Shown: positions 1 through 9,062, counted from the stretch's first letter. The stretch: 64,000 nucleotides of DNA from Sciscionella marina DSM 45152 (GCF_000379465.1 NZ_KB905392.1:62001-126000), one strand, 5' to 3'. Numbers and translations are program-made. Notes: generated from the letters alone by a model not told the origin.

Positions 1-959
1 AGACCGGTGTGCCGCAACCAGTCCAGGTCGTCCACAGTGGACTTCGTACCGGGGAGCACGATCAGATCGGCATCCGCGCAGGAGCCTGGATCGGTGACGA
101 ACCGCGCCGCTACCCCAGGTTCGCAGGCGAGGGCATCGATATCGGTGCCGTTCGAGATCCGGGGCAGGCGCACCACGGCGACCCGCAGCCAGCGGTTGCC
201 GACCGGTGGGGCCGGGCGGCCGATCGGTGTCGAGTCCGCATAGGACAGTGAATCCTCGGCATCCAGCCACAGCCGCGGCTCGTAGGGAAGCACGCCGTAG
301 CACGGCCTTCCGGTGAGCGCGGAGAGCTGTTCCAGACCCGGTTCGAGCAGCGCGCGTTCACCACGGAACTTATTGATCACGAAGCCGCGCACCAGTTCCC
401 GGTCCGCCTCCTCGAGCAGGTTCAGCGTCCCGTAGAACTGCGCGAAAACCCCGCCCCGGTCGATGTCCCCGACGACGAGCACCGGCAGATCGCGCGCCCT
501 CGCCAGGCCCATGTTCGCGATGTCACTGGCCCGCAGGTTGATCTCGGCCGGTGAGCCGGCGCCCTCGCACACCACGACATCGTGGTCCGCGCGTAGTTCG
601 TCCAATGTGGACACGACGGTACCGAGCAGGGCGGATTTCCGCTCGTGGTACGACATCGCGGTGACCGAGCCATCGACCTGTCCGCGTACCACGACCTGCG
701 AACTGCGGTCACTGCCCGGTTTGAGCAGCACCGGATTGAGCCGGACATCCGGTTCGATTCCGGCCGCGAGCGCCTGCATCGCCTGGGCGCGCCCGATCTC
801 CCCGCCATCCGGGGTGACGACGGAGTTGTTCGACATGTTCTGCGCCTTGAACGGGGCCACGGACACCCCCTTGCGGGCCAGCCAGCGGCAGATGCCCGCG
901 ACGAGCACGCTCTTGCCCGCGTCCGATGTGGTCCCGGCGACCAGCAGGGAACCCTTCAT
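1..959 (-). CDS. cobQ: Cobyric acid synthase CobQ (partial, C-terminus beyond window)
   Basis: Catalyses the glutamine-dependent amidation of adenosylcobyrinic a,c-diamide to cobyric acid in cobalamin synthesis. The 319 visible residues begin with the P-loop-like GTTSDAGKS (residues 9-17). They continue with the typical [10 protein letters not shown] segment and the [11 protein letters not shown] region of the synthetase domain, then reach the linker [14 protein letters not shown] that precedes the glutaminase domain. The family is about 500 residues, so roughly 180 are missing off the left edge. The ATG overlaps the TGA of the upstream cupin gene (ATGA), so the two are translationally coupled, downstream of map. 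Identity is confident. Confidence 0.93.
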   Translation of the reverse strand, partial: MKGSLLVAGTTSDAGKSVLVAGICRWLARKGVSVAPFKAQNMSNNSVVTPDGGEIGRAQAMQALAAGIEPDVRLNPVLLKPGSDRSSQVVVRGQVDGSVTAMSYHERKSALLGTVVSTLDELRADHDVVVCEGAGSPAEINLRASDIANMGLARARDLPVLVVGDIDRGGVFAQFYGTLNLLEEADRELVRGFVINKFRGERALLEPGLEQLSALTGRPCYGVLPYEPRLWLDAEDSLSYADSTPIGRPAPPVGNRWLRVAVVRLPRISNGTDIDALACEPGVAARFVTDPGSCADADLIVLPGTKSTVDDLDWLRHTG

Positions 960-1261
960 TCCAGCCATTCGGTGACGATGCGCTCGCTCTCGTGGATGTG
1001 CACCGCCTCATAGGTCTCCAGGACCGTGAACCGGTGCGGGATGTTCGCCGGGGCGACGAGGATCTGCCCGCCCCGGCCCTCGATCTGCTCGTCGCCGATG
1101 GTGAACAGCGCGCGGCCGCTGCGGATGACGAACGTCTCGGCGTAGGGATGCCGGTGCAGCCGTGGACCGCTGCCCGGCTCCGTGCCCGGTTCGATGATGA
1201 GCGAGACACCCGAGCCGAAGTCCGCTCCGTCGTGGTTCCCGCTCCACAATGCGGTCGTCAT
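956..1261 (-). CDS. Small cupin-domain protein
   Basis: A 101-residue single-domain cupin. The metal-binding motif is recognisable: [11 protein letters not shown] carries two histidines and a glutamate, and a later PANIPHRF carries the last histidine. Such proteins are small beta-barrels; some are sensors or isomerases, others are uncharacterised, and the substrate cannot be read here. It lies 22 bases after map and overlaps the cobQ start by four bases, so it is probably the middle cistron of a map-cupin-cobQ transcript. A link to cobalamin synthesis is inference from position only. Confidence 0.8.
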   Translation of the reverse strand: MTTALWSGNHDGADFGSGVSLIIEPGTEPGSGPRLHRHPYAETFVIRSGRALFTIGDEQIEGRGGQILVAPANIPHRFTVLETYEAVHIHESERIVTEWLE

Positions 1262-1283
1262 GCCCGGAAACGATACGCCGCGC

Positions 1284-2141
1284 TCAGGGCAGTGTCAGTA
1301 TCTCGGCGCCGTCCGCGTTCACCACGAGGGTGTGCTCGAACTGCGCGGTCCAGCTCTTGTCCTTGGTGGTCACCGTCCAGTCGTCGGACCACACGTCGTA
1401 GTCGATACCGCCCAGCGTGATCATCGGCTCGATCGTGAAGGTCATCCCCTCCTCGATCACGGTGTCCACGGAGGGCTCGTCGTAGTGCAGCACGACGAGA
1501 CCGGAGTGGAAGGAGCGGGCGATGCCGTGCCCGGTGAAGTCCCGGACCACCCCGTAGCCGAACCGGTTGGCGTAGGCCTCGATCACCCTGCCGACCACGT
1601 TGAGCTGGCGTCCGGGCCGTACCGCCTTGATCGCGCGCATGGTGGCCTCGTGGGTGCGCTCGACCAGTTGCCGCGCCTGTTCGCCGACCTCCCCGGAGAG
1701 GAACGTCGCGTTGGTGTCCCCGTGCACGCCGTCGATGAACGCGGTCACATCGATGTTCACGATGTCCCCGTCCTCGATCATGGTGGAGTCCGGGATGCCG
1801 TGGCAGATGACCTCGTTCAGCGAGACACAGCAGGACTTGGGGAAATGCCGGTAGCCGAGGGTGGAGGGATAGGCGTTGTTGTCGCAGAGGAACTCGTGGA
1901 TCACGGCGTCCACGTCATCGGTCGTGGCCCCCGGCCGCACCGCCTGGCCACCGACCTGCAGAGCCTGCGCGGCGATCTTCGAGGCGACCCGCATCTTCTC
2001 GATGATCTCGGGTGGCTGCACCCACGGGTCCGTGTTCGGGGTCGGGGCGTCCTTGTCCACGTATTCGGGACGGGCGATGGACGCGGGGACCGGGCGGCGC
2101 GGGGCCTGCACACCGGGAACGAGAGGAGCGCGTACGGACAT
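1284..2141 (-). CDS. map: Methionine aminopeptidase, type Ic
   Basis: Removes the initiator methionine from nascent proteins. The 285-residue protein has the five expected metal ligands: D131 and D142 (in [15 protein letters not shown]), H205 (in [11 protein letters not shown]), E238 (in TIEPMI) and E269 (in QFEHTLVV). The roughly 40-residue proline-rich N-terminal extension ([19 protein letters not shown]) is that of the actinobacterial MapB form, which interacts with the ribosome. It follows the DUF4081-type GNAT gene by nine bases, the usual actinobacterial arrangement, and precedes the cupin/cobQ pair. No anomaly seen. Confidence 0.96.
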   Translation of the reverse strand: MSVRAPLVPGVQAPRRPVPASIARPEYVDKDAPTPNTDPWVQPPEIIEKMRVASKIAAQALQVGGQAVRPGATTDDVDAVIHEFLCDNNAYPSTLGYRHFPKSCCVSLNEVICHGIPDSTMIEDGDIVNIDVTAFIDGVHGDTNATFLSGEVGEQARQLVERTHEATMRAIKAVRPGRQLNVVGRVIEAYANRFGYGVVRDFTGHGIARSFHSGLVVLHYDEPSVDTVIEEGMTFTIEPMITLGGIDYDVWSDDWTVTTKDKSWTAQFEHTLVVNADGAEILTLP

Positions 2142-2150
2142 GCCTCCACC

Positions 2151-3023
2151 CTAGAACAGCACGGTGGCGTAGCTGCCGACCTCCCGGAACCCGATCCTGC
2201 GATAAGCGGCACAGGCGGGCAGGTTGTATGCGTTTACGTACAGGCTCGCCGTCCGGTCGAGCCGATTGACCAGGGTGTCCACCACCGCGGCCGTCCCCGT
2301 GGCGCCGAGGCCTTCACCTCTGCGCTCCGGATGCACCCAGACCCCCTGGATCTGGCCGACCGCATTGGACATCGCGCCGATCTCCGCCTTGAACACGACC
2401 TCGTCCCCCTCGAACCGGGCGAACGCGCGGCCAGCCGCGATCAGCTCGGCGACCCGCGCCCGGTAGGCCGCTCCCCCGTCCTCGAGGCCCGGATCCACCC
2501 CGACCTCTTCGGTGAACATCGCGACCGCGGCGGGCAGGTAGCGATTCAGCTCGTCCGGGCGCACCCTCCGCACCAGCGGGTCCGGGCTGACCCGGGGCTG
2601 ACCGGACATGGCGAGCAGCGGCTGGTGATCACGGATCTCCCGCGGGCTGTCCCATTCCCCGGCGAGCTCCGACCAGAGCCCGAGCACCTGCTCGGCAGGG
2701 CCGACGAGCGAGGAGCACATCCGCCGCCTGCGCAGTGCCCGATCGGCGAACACCCGCCACTCGGAACTGGTGCCCCGCAAGGGAATCAGGTTCGGGCCGG
2801 CGAAACACAGCCCGTCGAGTCTCCCCCCGCGCAACAGCCCTCGTTCGATTCCCCACAGCTCCCCGCCGAGCCGCCACGGTTCGAGCCCGGCGATCTCGAC
2901 CCGCGCCGAGACCATGCACCCGGCGACGGGCGCCTCGGCGAGGGCGGCCTCGACCGCACTCGCGTCCCTGTCGTCGAGCAGTCTCGCCCCGCCCAGCTTG
3001 AGCACCTGCTCAGCGTGCCACAC
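2151..3023 (-). CDS. DUF4081-containing GNAT N-acetyltransferase
   Basis: The 290-residue protein has an N-terminal DUF4081-like half (LKLGGARLLDDRDASAVEAAL near residues 9-29). The C-terminal half is an acetyltransferase fold with the acetyl-CoA loop VWVHPERRGEGLGATG and a terminal YRRIGF motif. Mycobacterial relatives (Rv2867c type) sit between ispG and map. Here map is adjacent but ispG is about 6 kb away, because the ami and neighbouring genes intervene. The GTG start at 3023 has no clear Shine-Dalgarno; a GTG six codons downstream is an alternative. The acetylated substrate is unknown. Confidence 0.88.
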   Translation of the reverse strand: MWHAEQVLKLGGARLLDDRDASAVEAALAEAPVAGCMVSARVEIAGLEPWRLGGELWGIERGLLRGGRLDGLCFAGPNLIPLRGTSSEWRVFADRALRRRRMCSSLVGPAEQVLGLWSELAGEWDSPREIRDHQPLLAMSGQPRVSPDPLVRRVRPDELNRYLPAAVAMFTEEVGVDPGLEDGGAAYRARVAELIAAGRAFARFEGDEVVFKAEIGAMSNAVGQIQGVWVHPERRGEGLGATGTAAVVDTLVNRLDRTASLYVNAYNLPACAAYRRIGFREVGSYATVLF

Positions 3024-3044
3024 CGCCGGGTGGAGAGCGAACGC

Positions 3045-3458
3045 TCACCCGTTTCCGGCGAGCCGGGCGAGGAACTCCGGGGCATCGCCGAGTTCCCCGA
3101 GCAGTTCACGCTCCAGCGCGACGAGATCCGCCAGCGCCGCCGCACGGGCCGCGCGTCCGCGGGGTCCCAGCCGCACCACCGCGCGCCGCCGGTCGGCCGG
3201 ATCCACCTGGCGATAGAGCAGCGCGCTCGTGGCCAGCCGGTCCACCACCCGGCTCAGGGTCGGCCCGGTCAGCTGGGTGCGCTCGGCGAGCTGGGCCATG
3301 GAAAGGTCCTGCTCGCGGGCGAGTGCATCGGCGACCAGCCACTGATCGAAGGTGAACCCGTGCGGAGCCAGTACCCGCTCCGCGCGTGCGGCGAGTACCC
3401 GTGCCGCCCTGGTGAGCGCGCTCGTCATCGGGATCGAAGCGATTTCCGGCTGTCCCAT
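3045..3458 (-). CDS. MarR-family transcriptional regulator
   Basis: A 137-residue winged-helix protein. SMAQLAERTQLTGPTLSRVVDRL forms the recognition helix region and DRRRAVVRLGPRGRA the wing, followed by the dimerisation helix. The ATG at 3458 is chosen because GGGAGG lies about 11 bases upstream; the internal ATG at 3428 lacks one. It is divergent from amiC, and the shared intergenic region carries a pair of imperfect direct repeats (3480-3527). It may therefore control the ami genes as well as itself, which is inference. It could also belong with the downstream GNAT gene. Confidence 0.85.
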   Translation of the reverse strand: MGQPEIASIPMTSALTRAARVLAARAERVLAPHGFTFDQWLVADALAREQDLSMAQLAERTQLTGPTLSRVVDRLATSALLYRQVDPADRRRAVVRLGPRGRAARAAALADLVALERELLGELGDAPEFLARLAGNG

Positions 3459-3479
3459 TCTCGGCCGCCCTCCCCGCTT

Positions 3480-3527
3480 GCGGAATACCTCGCACGTTGC
3501 CAGACTCCGAAGCGAAAATACCGCACG
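3480..3527. promoter_or_regulatory. Direct-repeat pair in the marR/amiC divergent promoter region
   Basis: Two related elements, GCGGAATACCTCGCACG (3480-3496) and GCGAAAATACCGCACG (3512-3527), repeat with a 32-base period between marR and amiC. They differ by one substitution and a one-base deletion. Position and spacing of about three helical turns suit a regulator binding site, but neither copy is a perfect dyad, so the assignment to MarR is tentative. Confidence 0.4.
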
Positions 3528-3543
3528 GAAGCACGGTCCCGCG

Positions 3544-4605
3544 ATGATCTCCGATACCGCACGTGCCTGGCGCGTTGCCATGGTGATCCCGCTACAGGGC
3601 CCGGCCGGCCTGTTCGGCCCCTCCTGCGAGGCCATCACCGAACTCGCCGTCGCCGAACTCAACGCCTCGGGCGGGATCCTCGGCAAGGAGGTCACCTTCG
3701 ATGTGGTCGACGGCGGCGCCGAACCCGCGGTGATCGCCGATCAGGTGCACCGGCTGATCGAGCAGGGCCGGGTCGACGCGGTGAGCGGCTGGCACATCTC
3801 CTCGGTGCGCAATGCCCTCACCCCGGTGGTCGCCGACCGGGTCCCGTACGTCTACACCTCGCTGTACGAGGGCGGCGAACGGCGCGCGAACGTGTTCTGC
3901 TCCGGCGAGATCCCCCGCTACCAGATCGCGCCCGCACTGCGCTGGCTGCGCGACAACCTCGGCGCCCGCCGCTGGTTCCTGGTCGGCGACGACTACGTGT
4001 GGCCGCACGGCTCCGCGGCCGCGGTGCGCCAGTACGCTCATGAGCTCGATCTCTCGCTGACCGGAGAGGCCTTCGTCCGGCTCGGTTCCGGCGATATGAC
4101 CGGCGTGGTGCGCAGCATCGAACGGCAACAGTGCGACGGCGTGATCATGCTGCTGGTGGGCCAGGACGCGGTCGAGTTCAACCGGGCCTTCGCCGCGCAC
4201 GGGTTCGCCGAGCGGATCGTCCGGTTCAGCCCGCTGATGGAGGAGAACATGCTGCTGGCCAGTGGCAGCACGGCGACCGAGGGACTTTACGTGTCCGCGG
4301 GCTATTTCCGAGCGCTGGCCACCGCGGACGCGATGGACCTGGTCGGTGAGTACGTCCGGATGCACGGTCCCTCGGCTCCCGCGCTGAACAACGCGGCCGA
4401 GTCCTGTTACGAAGGACTGCACACGCTGGCCCATCTCGCCCGCCGCGCGGGTCGTGCCGACGCGGCCGGTTGGGATGCCGCGATCGACGGCGTCGCCTAT
4501 GAGGGACCACGCGGGACCATCGAGTTCGACGGCAAACAGGCCCGCCAGCACGTGCACCTCGCGGTCGCCGACGGCCTCGACTTCGACGTGCTCACCCGGC
4601 TCTGA
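3544..4605 (+). CDS. amiC: AmiC-like cytoplasmic amide-binding protein
   Basis: 353 residues of the periplasmic-binding-protein fold used by branched-chain amino acid/urea receptors (opening IPLQGPAGLFGPSCEAITELA; sensor loop SGWHISSVRNALTPVV; GDDYVWPHGS). There is no signal peptide or lipobox: the protein begins MISDTARAWRVAMV. This matches cytoplasmic AmiC of Pseudomonas, the amide sensor of the aliphatic amidase operon, rather than an ABC transporter component. No permease or ATPase genes are adjacent. The next genes are amiE and amiB, which supports the assignment. In Pseudomonas AmiC holds the antiterminator AmiR; no AmiR homologue is next to it here. Confidence 0.8.
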   Translation: MISDTARAWRVAMVIPLQGPAGLFGPSCEAITELAVAELNASGGILGKEVTFDVVDGGAEPAVIADQVHRLIEQGRVDAVSGWHISSVRNALTPVVADRVPYVYTSLYEGGERRANVFCSGEIPRYQIAPALRWLRDNLGARRWFLVGDDYVWPHGSAAAVRQYAHELDLSLTGEAFVRLGSGDMTGVVRSIERQQCDGVIMLLVGQDAVEFNRAFAAHGFAERIVRFSPLMEENMLLASGSTATEGLYVSAGYFRALATADAMDLVGEYVRMHGPSAPALNNAAESCYEGLHTLAHLARRAGRADAAGWDAAIDGVAYEGPRGTIEFDGKQARQHVHLAVADGLDFDVLTRL

Positions 4606-4640
4606 GTCCGAACAACCCCGAACCGAGGCGCGACACCTCC

Positions 4641-4669
4641 TTGACCTGGCGCCGCTCCATGATTAGTTT
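4641..4669 (+). promoter_or_regulatory. Candidate sigma-70-type promoter of amiE
   Basis: In the 94-base gap between amiC and amiE, TTGACC (4641-4646) and TAGTTT (4664-4669) are separated by 17 bases. They agree with TTGAC-N17-TAnnnT. The amiE start follows 31 bases later, after GAGGAG. This would let amiE-amiB be transcribed independently of amiC. Confidence 0.45.
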
Positions 4670-4699
4670 CATCTGAAAGCAACTCGACGAGGAGTAGCC

Positions 4700-5737
4700 A
4701 TGCGACACGGTGACATATCGGCGAGCCCGGATACGGTCGGCGTCGCGGTGGTCAACTACAAGATGCCGCGCCTGCACACCAAACCAGAGGTACTCGAGAA
4801 CGCGCGTAAGATCGCCGAGATGGTCGTCGGCATGAAGACCGGCCTCCCCGGCATGGACCTGGTGGTGTTCCCGGAGTACTCGACCCAGGGCATCATGTAC
4901 GACCCCGGCGAGATGTACGCGACCGCGGCCACCGTCCCGGGCGAGGAGACCGAGATCTTCTCCGCGGCCTGCCGCCAGGCCGGGGTGTGGGGAATCTTCT
5001 CCATCACCGGCGAGCAGCACGAGGAGCACCCGAACAAACCTCCGTACAACACGCTCATACTCATCAACGACCGCGGCGACATCGTGCAGCGCTATCGCAA
5101 GATCCTGCCGTGGTGCCCGATCGAGGGCTGGTACCCGGGTGACGACACCTACGTCACCGAGGGCCCGAAGGGCATGAAGATCTCGCTGATCATCTGCGAT
5201 GACGGCAACTACCCGGAAATCTGGCGGGACTGCGCGATGAAGGGCGCCGAACTGATCGTGCGCTGCCAGGGGTACATGTACCCGGCCAAGGATCAGCAGG
5301 TGCTCATGGCGAAAGCGATGGCCTGGGCGAACAACTGTTATGTCGCGGTCGCCAACGCGGCCGGATTCGACGGCGTCTACTCCTATTTCGGCCATTCCTC
5401 GATCATCGGATTCGACGGGCGCACCCTCGGCGAGACCGGCGAGGAGGAATACGGAATCCAGTACGCGCAGCTGTCCAAATCCGCGATCCGGGACGCGCGG
5501 GAATACGACCAGTCGCAGAATCATCTGTTCAAGCTGCTGCACCGCGGTTATTCCGGGGTGTACGACGCGGGTGACGGCGACAAGGGCGTCGCGGACTGCC
5601 CGTTCAGCTTCTACAAGACCTGGGTGATGGACGCGGAGCAGGCGCGGGAGAACGTCGAGAAACTCACCAGGAGCACGGTCGGTGTCGCCGACTGCCAGGT
5701 GGGAACGCTGCCTGCGGAACGGTCGATGCAGGCCTGA
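4700..5737 (+). CDS. amiE: Aliphatic amidase (acylamide amidohydrolase)
   Basis: Hydrolyses short-chain aliphatic amides such as acetamide to the acid and ammonia. The 345-residue sequence is very close to the Pseudomonas/Rhodococcus AmiE family along its whole length. The nitrilase-superfamily catalytic residues are in place: E59 (VVFPEYST), K134 (RYRKILPW), E142 and C166 ([12 protein letters not shown]). Start at ATG 4700 after GAGGAG. It is followed four bases later by amiB. The enzyme forms a cytoplasmic hexamer in known members. It is the most securely identified gene of the cluster. Confidence 0.97.
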   Translation: MRHGDISASPDTVGVAVVNYKMPRLHTKPEVLENARKIAEMVVGMKTGLPGMDLVVFPEYSTQGIMYDPGEMYATAATVPGEETEIFSAACRQAGVWGIFSITGEQHEEHPNKPPYNTLILINDRGDIVQRYRKILPWCPIEGWYPGDDTYVTEGPKGMKISLIICDDGNYPEIWRDCAMKGAELIVRCQGYMYPAKDQQVLMAKAMAWANNCYVAVANAAGFDGVYSYFGHSSIIGFDGRTLGETGEEEYGIQYAQLSKSAIRDAREYDQSQNHLFKLLHRGYSGVYDAGDGDKGVADCPFSFYKTWVMDAEQARENVEKLTRSTVGVADCQVGTLPAERSMQA

Positions 5738-5741
5738 GCCC

Positions 5742-6800
5742 ATGCCGTTTCTCACCGACATGTATCACGAGCAGAATCGTGCTCGTACCGGATCCACCGA
5801 AACCACCACCACAGAGAACACCGCGAAGGCAGCGGAATTCGACCCGGACCGGCTCCGCGCCCTGCTCCGCGAGCGCATCCTCGGCCAGGACGAGGCCATC
5901 GAGACGGTGGTGCGCGCGATCGTGCTCGCCAAGGCGGGCGCGGTGGACCCGGACCGGCCGCTGGCTAACCTGCTGCTCGTCGGCCCGACCGGGGTCGGCA
6001 AGACCGAATTGGTGCGCACGGTCGCCGCGCAGCTGAGGTCCGGGCCGGACGATCTGTGCCGAGTGGACATGAACGCGCTCGCCCAGGAGCACTACGCGGC
6101 CTCGTTCAGCGGCGCTCCGCCCGGCTACGCGGGCAGTAAGGAGGCGTACAGCGTCTTCGACCGGGACACCGTCCAGGGTGACCCATACCGTCCGGGGATC
6201 GTGCTGTTCGACGAGGTGGAGAAGGCGCATCCCACGGTGTTGCGTGCCCTGTTGCAGGTGCTCGACAGCGGGATCCTGAAGCTGGCCAGCGGTCAGGAGC
6301 GGATCTCGTTCCGGAACACGCTCGTGTTCCTCACCTCGAACCTCGGTTCCGCGGAGATCGCCCGCATCCAGGGCATTCCCTGGCGGCGCGGGGTGGACCG
6401 ATTGCTGCGCCGGGGCCGGCGCCCGGTGATCGACGCGGCGCTGCGGGAGTTCTTCGATCCCGAGTTCGTCAACCGCATCGATGACACCGTGCACTTCGCC
6501 GAGCTCGGCAAGGACACCGCGCGGGGCATCGTCTCGCTCGAGGTCGCCCTGCTGCGCAAGCGACTGCTGCGCAAGCAGGTGCACCTCGAGGTGAGCGAGG
6601 ACGTGCTCGCTTTCCTGGCCGAACGCGGCTTCGATCCGGTCTACGGTGCCCGCGCGCTGCGTCGGACCATGCGGACACAGCTGACCGCGGCGATCGCCGA
6701 GGAGATCGTGCGGCACGGTCCGGACGGCGGCGCTGCGCTGCATCTGACGGCGAGCGCGCCCGACGGCGCGGTTCGGGTCTCCGGGCAGCGTACGGAGTGA
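5742..6800 (+). CDS. amiB: AmiB-like AAA+ ATPase (ClpA/ClpX-related)
   Basis: A 352-residue single-ring AAA+ protein: Walker A GPTGVGKTE, Walker B LFDEVEKAHP, sensor-1 FLTSNLGS, and a C-terminal Clp small domain (FDPVYGARALRR). It lacks the Clp N-domain and any visible ClpP-docking loop. It starts four bases after the amiE stop. The Pseudomonas amidase operon also encodes a ClpA-like ATPase, AmiB, beside amiE, so context and domain composition agree. Its role in amide metabolism (amidase assembly or chaperoning) is not established. Confidence 0.82.
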   Translation: MPFLTDMYHEQNRARTGSTETTTTENTAKAAEFDPDRLRALLRERILGQDEAIETVVRAIVLAKAGAVDPDRPLANLLLVGPTGVGKTELVRTVAAQLRSGPDDLCRVDMNALAQEHYAASFSGAPPGYAGSKEAYSVFDRDTVQGDPYRPGIVLFDEVEKAHPTVLRALLQVLDSGILKLASGQERISFRNTLVFLTSNLGSAEIARIQGIPWRRGVDRLLRRGRRPVIDAALREFFDPEFVNRIDDTVHFAELGKDTARGIVSLEVALLRKRLLRKQVHLEVSEDVLAFLAERGFDPVYGARALRRTMRTQLTAAIAEEIVRHGPDGGAALHLTASAPDGAVRVSGQRTE

Positions 6801-6804
6801 GACC

Positions 6805-7209
6805 TCAGCTACCGGCGTAGGTCCCGAAGGTCCACACGTGGCCGCCGGGATCGGCGATACACACATTGCGTGCGCCGTAGTCGGCATCGTAGGGCTCGGC
6901 GACGATCTTGGCGCCGGCCTCGACCGCCCGGCGGTGCACCGCATCCGGATCGGCAGTCACCACGCACAGCCACTGGATGCCGGTCGGCTGCGGGTATTCC
7001 GGGTGGTTGTCCGGCTGGGCGTCGCCGTACATCACGCCGCCGCCCTCCGGCCAGCGCAGTTCGGCGTGCAGGATCTTGGTGCCGTCCTCGCTCCGCACGG
7101 TCAGGGTTTCGGTGAACCCGAAGACCTCGGTGAGGAAGACCCGGGCCGCTTCGGCATCGGTGTACTGCAGGCAGGGCCACACCCCTGGGTTGTTCAACTG
7201 TGTCGTCAT
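6805..7209 (-). CDS. VOC (glyoxalase/bleomycin resistance) family protein
   Basis: 134 residues forming one vicinal-oxygen-chelate module pair: PCLQYTDAEAARVFLTEVFGF at the start, GGGVMYGD in the middle, and ADPGGHVWTFGTY at the C-terminus, which holds the conserved histidine and an aromatic finish. It resembles PhnB/glyoxalase-like proteins of unknown substrate. It begins 18 bases after the AraC-type regulator, on the same strand, and meets amiB tail to tail only four bases away. A detoxification or binding function controlled by the regulator is a reasonable inference. Confidence 0.85.
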   Translation of the reverse strand: MTTQLNNPGVWPCLQYTDAEAARVFLTEVFGFTETLTVRSEDGTKILHAELRWPEGGGVMYGDAQPDNHPEYPQPTGIQWLCVVTADPDAVHRRAVEAGAKIVAEPYDADYGARNVCIADPGGHVWTFGTYAGS

Positions 7210-7227
7210 GCCCCCATTCTGTTCGGC

Positions 7228-8049
7228 TCACTCCCCGGTCGCTTGGAGAAATGGGAGCTCCTCGGCGATCCAGGTGCTCGGCGGGCACCCGGCGAACTCC
7301 CGCCATTCCGCCGCGAGGTGCGCCTGGTCGTAGTAGCCGCACTCGATCGCGACCTCGGCGAGCGAGCCGTGCCCGCCGGCCCGCAGCAGCGCCTTGCTCC
7401 GCTCGAACCGGGTCAGCCGGGCCGCCTGCTTCGGCGTCACCCCCACCTCGGCGCTGAACCGCGCGCCGAAATGCCTTCGGCTCCATCCCAGTTCCCCGGC
7501 GAGCTCGTGCACCCTGGCCCCGCCGGTCTCGGCGGCCATGCGCTGCCAGGCCCACCGCACCTCGCTGACCAGGGTCACCGGGCGCAGCCCCGCCACGAAG
7601 CACTCGTCCAGAATCGCGAACCGCCGCGACCAGTCGGGCGCTTCCACGAGCCGGTCCACCAGATCACGGCGCCACGGCACGGGGAGCTCGGCGAGATCGA
7701 ACACCCCGGAAGCAAGCTCGGTCGCGGAAACTCCGAGCAGGGCGCGCACTCCGAGCGGATCGAGCTCGACGTGAATTCCGTACTGCGTCCGGTCCTGCGC
7801 GATCAGCGCCGGGCGCAGGTGCAGTCCGCCGATCGCAGCGGAGAGCGCGAGCGGGCCGTGCTCGGTGCCGGGTCCGCCGATCATGCGCACCGGATCGGAC
7901 AGGCTGATGATCAGGGTGATCGAGCGGGACGGCAGGCCGCGGTGCAGTCCTTCGGGGACACCGTCCTGGCGGTACCCGGTGTACCCGCGCACATACGGCC
8001 GCAGTCGCTCGATCGCGGCCCGCTGGGCGAACTCCACCTCCACCGGCAT
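7228..8049 (-). CDS. AraC-family transcriptional regulator
   Basis: 273 residues. The C-terminal 100 residues form the two helix-turn-helix units: ARVHELAGELGWSRRHFGARFSAEVG, then LAEVAIECGYYDQAHLAAEWREFAGCPPSTW. The N-terminal part (MPVEVEFAQR... SLSDPVRMIGGPG) is the effector domain common in actinobacterial AraC proteins. The start at 8049 is the first ATG giving the usual length. It is followed 18 bases on by the VOC gene, a common partner. Effector unknown. Confidence 0.9.
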   Translation of the reverse strand: MPVEVEFAQRAAIERLRPYVRGYTGYRQDGVPEGLHRGLPSRSITLIISLSDPVRMIGGPGTEHGPLALSAAIGGLHLRPALIAQDRTQYGIHVELDPLGVRALLGVSATELASGVFDLAELPVPWRRDLVDRLVEAPDWSRRFAILDECFVAGLRPVTLVSEVRWAWQRMAAETGGARVHELAGELGWSRRHFGARFSAEVGVTPKQAARLTRFERSKALLRAGGHGSLAEVAIECGYYDQAHLAAEWREFAGCPPSTWIAEELPFLQATGE

Positions 8050-8056
8050 GGTGACC

Positions 8057-8410
8057 TCAGAACCCGGACGTTTCCAGTTCGGCCCCGAACGGCTCGGGCG
8101 GAGCGACCTTCGCTCCGAAAGGCGAGCGCGAAGCGCAAAGACCGGGGATGAAGACGCGGCCGGCCAGTGCGAAGCTGACACCAGGTATCTGATGTGTCCG
8201 GAACTGGTTCGGCAAGGTACGAGTCAATGCTCGGTGGACCGGGCTCGCTACATTCACGGGCGGATTCGACGGCGGCGCCGTCATCGTGACCCCCTTATAG
8301 GAGAGCTCCGCGCGCCATCCCTCCGGGATGTCCAGCTCCTGCCACAGGCGCAGCAGACCGGACCGGTCGTAGCTCGACTCGGCCCCAAGATCCGCGATCG
8401 CAGTGCGCAT
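8057..8410 (-). pseudogene. Truncated Uma2-family (DUF820) endonuclease-like ORF
   Basis: A 117-residue ORF with a good GAAGGAG before its ATG. The N-terminal half (LLRLWQELDIPEGWRAELSY, then VTMTAPPSNPP) resembles the start of Uma2 proteins. The last residues PPEPFGAELETSGF resemble the Uma2 C-terminus. The central part that carries the PD-(D/E)XK catalytic residues is absent, since Uma2 proteins are about 190 residues. I read it as an internally deleted remnant. A sister remnant with the same beginning and end lies at 9020-9226, on the other side of the GNAT gene. Confidence 0.55.
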
Positions 8411-8507
8411 CGGTACTCCTTCGGCATGGATGTCTACACCATACCCACCGGGTCCGGCATCGCCGCTTCCGCTCGCCACCTGTTCAGCGTAGCTCTAGGC
8501 TGCTCGG

Positions 8508-9062
8508 GTGCGAACCGTATTGCTCACCCCGCGGATGCGGCTACGTGAATTCACCACGGCCGATATCGATCTGCTCACCGAGCTGGACGCCGATCCCGAG
8601 GTCATGCGGTACATCAACGGCGGCGAGCCGACACCACGGTCCGCCGTCGAGCACGAGACCCTCCCCGAGTTCCTGGCGGACTACCGCAACACCCCCGGTT
8701 TCGGTCACTTCGCCGCCGTGGACCAGGCCGACGGCACGTTCATCGGCTGGTTCGCGCTCACCGCGCGACCACAGCGGGCCGCGGAGCTCGGCTACCGGCT
8801 GCGCAAGCCGTACTGGGGCTGCGGACTCGCCACCGAAGGGGCTCGGGCCCTGGTACGGCGCGGATTCACCACCCTCGGACGGCTGCGCATCGAGGCCACC
8901 ACGATGGCGGTCAACACCGGTTCCCGCAAGGTCCTCGAACGCTGCGGGTTCCGGCTCGTCCGTACCGAGTTCGGCCGTTACCCGGACCCGATTCCCGGGG
9001 CCGGGCACGGGGATGTGGACTACGTGATCGAGCGCACGGCCTGGTCCGGACCGGATCGATAG
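8508..9062 (+). CDS. GNAT N-acetyltransferase (RimJ/RimL type)
   Basis: 184 residues. MRTVLLTPRMRLREFTTADI is the standard opening of the RimJ/RimL branch; the acetyl-CoA-binding region is ELGYRLRKPYWGCGLATEG and the final motif NTGSRKVLERCGFRLV. The GTG start gives the normal family length. It stands alone between two Uma2-like remnants on the opposite strand. Its substrate cannot be predicted; members acetylate ribosomal proteins, other proteins or small molecules. Confidence 0.9.
   Translation: MRTVLLTPRMRLREFTTADIDLLTELDADPEVMRYINGGEPTPRSAVEHETLPEFLADYRNTPGFGHFAAVDQADGTFIGWFALTARPQRAAELGYRLRKPYWGCGLATEGARALVRRGFTTLGRLRIEATTMAVNTGSRKVLERCGFRLVRTEFGRYPDPIPGAGHGDVDYVIERTAWSGPDR

Noticed and set aside
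1182-4043. Very long open frame on the plus strand across map, GNAT, marR and amiC
   Set aside because: It is the antisense of recognisable genes; its translation is rich in His/Arg/Pro without any domain, as expected for GC-rich shadow frames.
3544-4605. amiC product as an ABC transporter receptor for urea or branched-chain amino acids
   Set aside because: No signal peptide or lipobox, and no permease or ATPase genes follow; amiE and amiB do.
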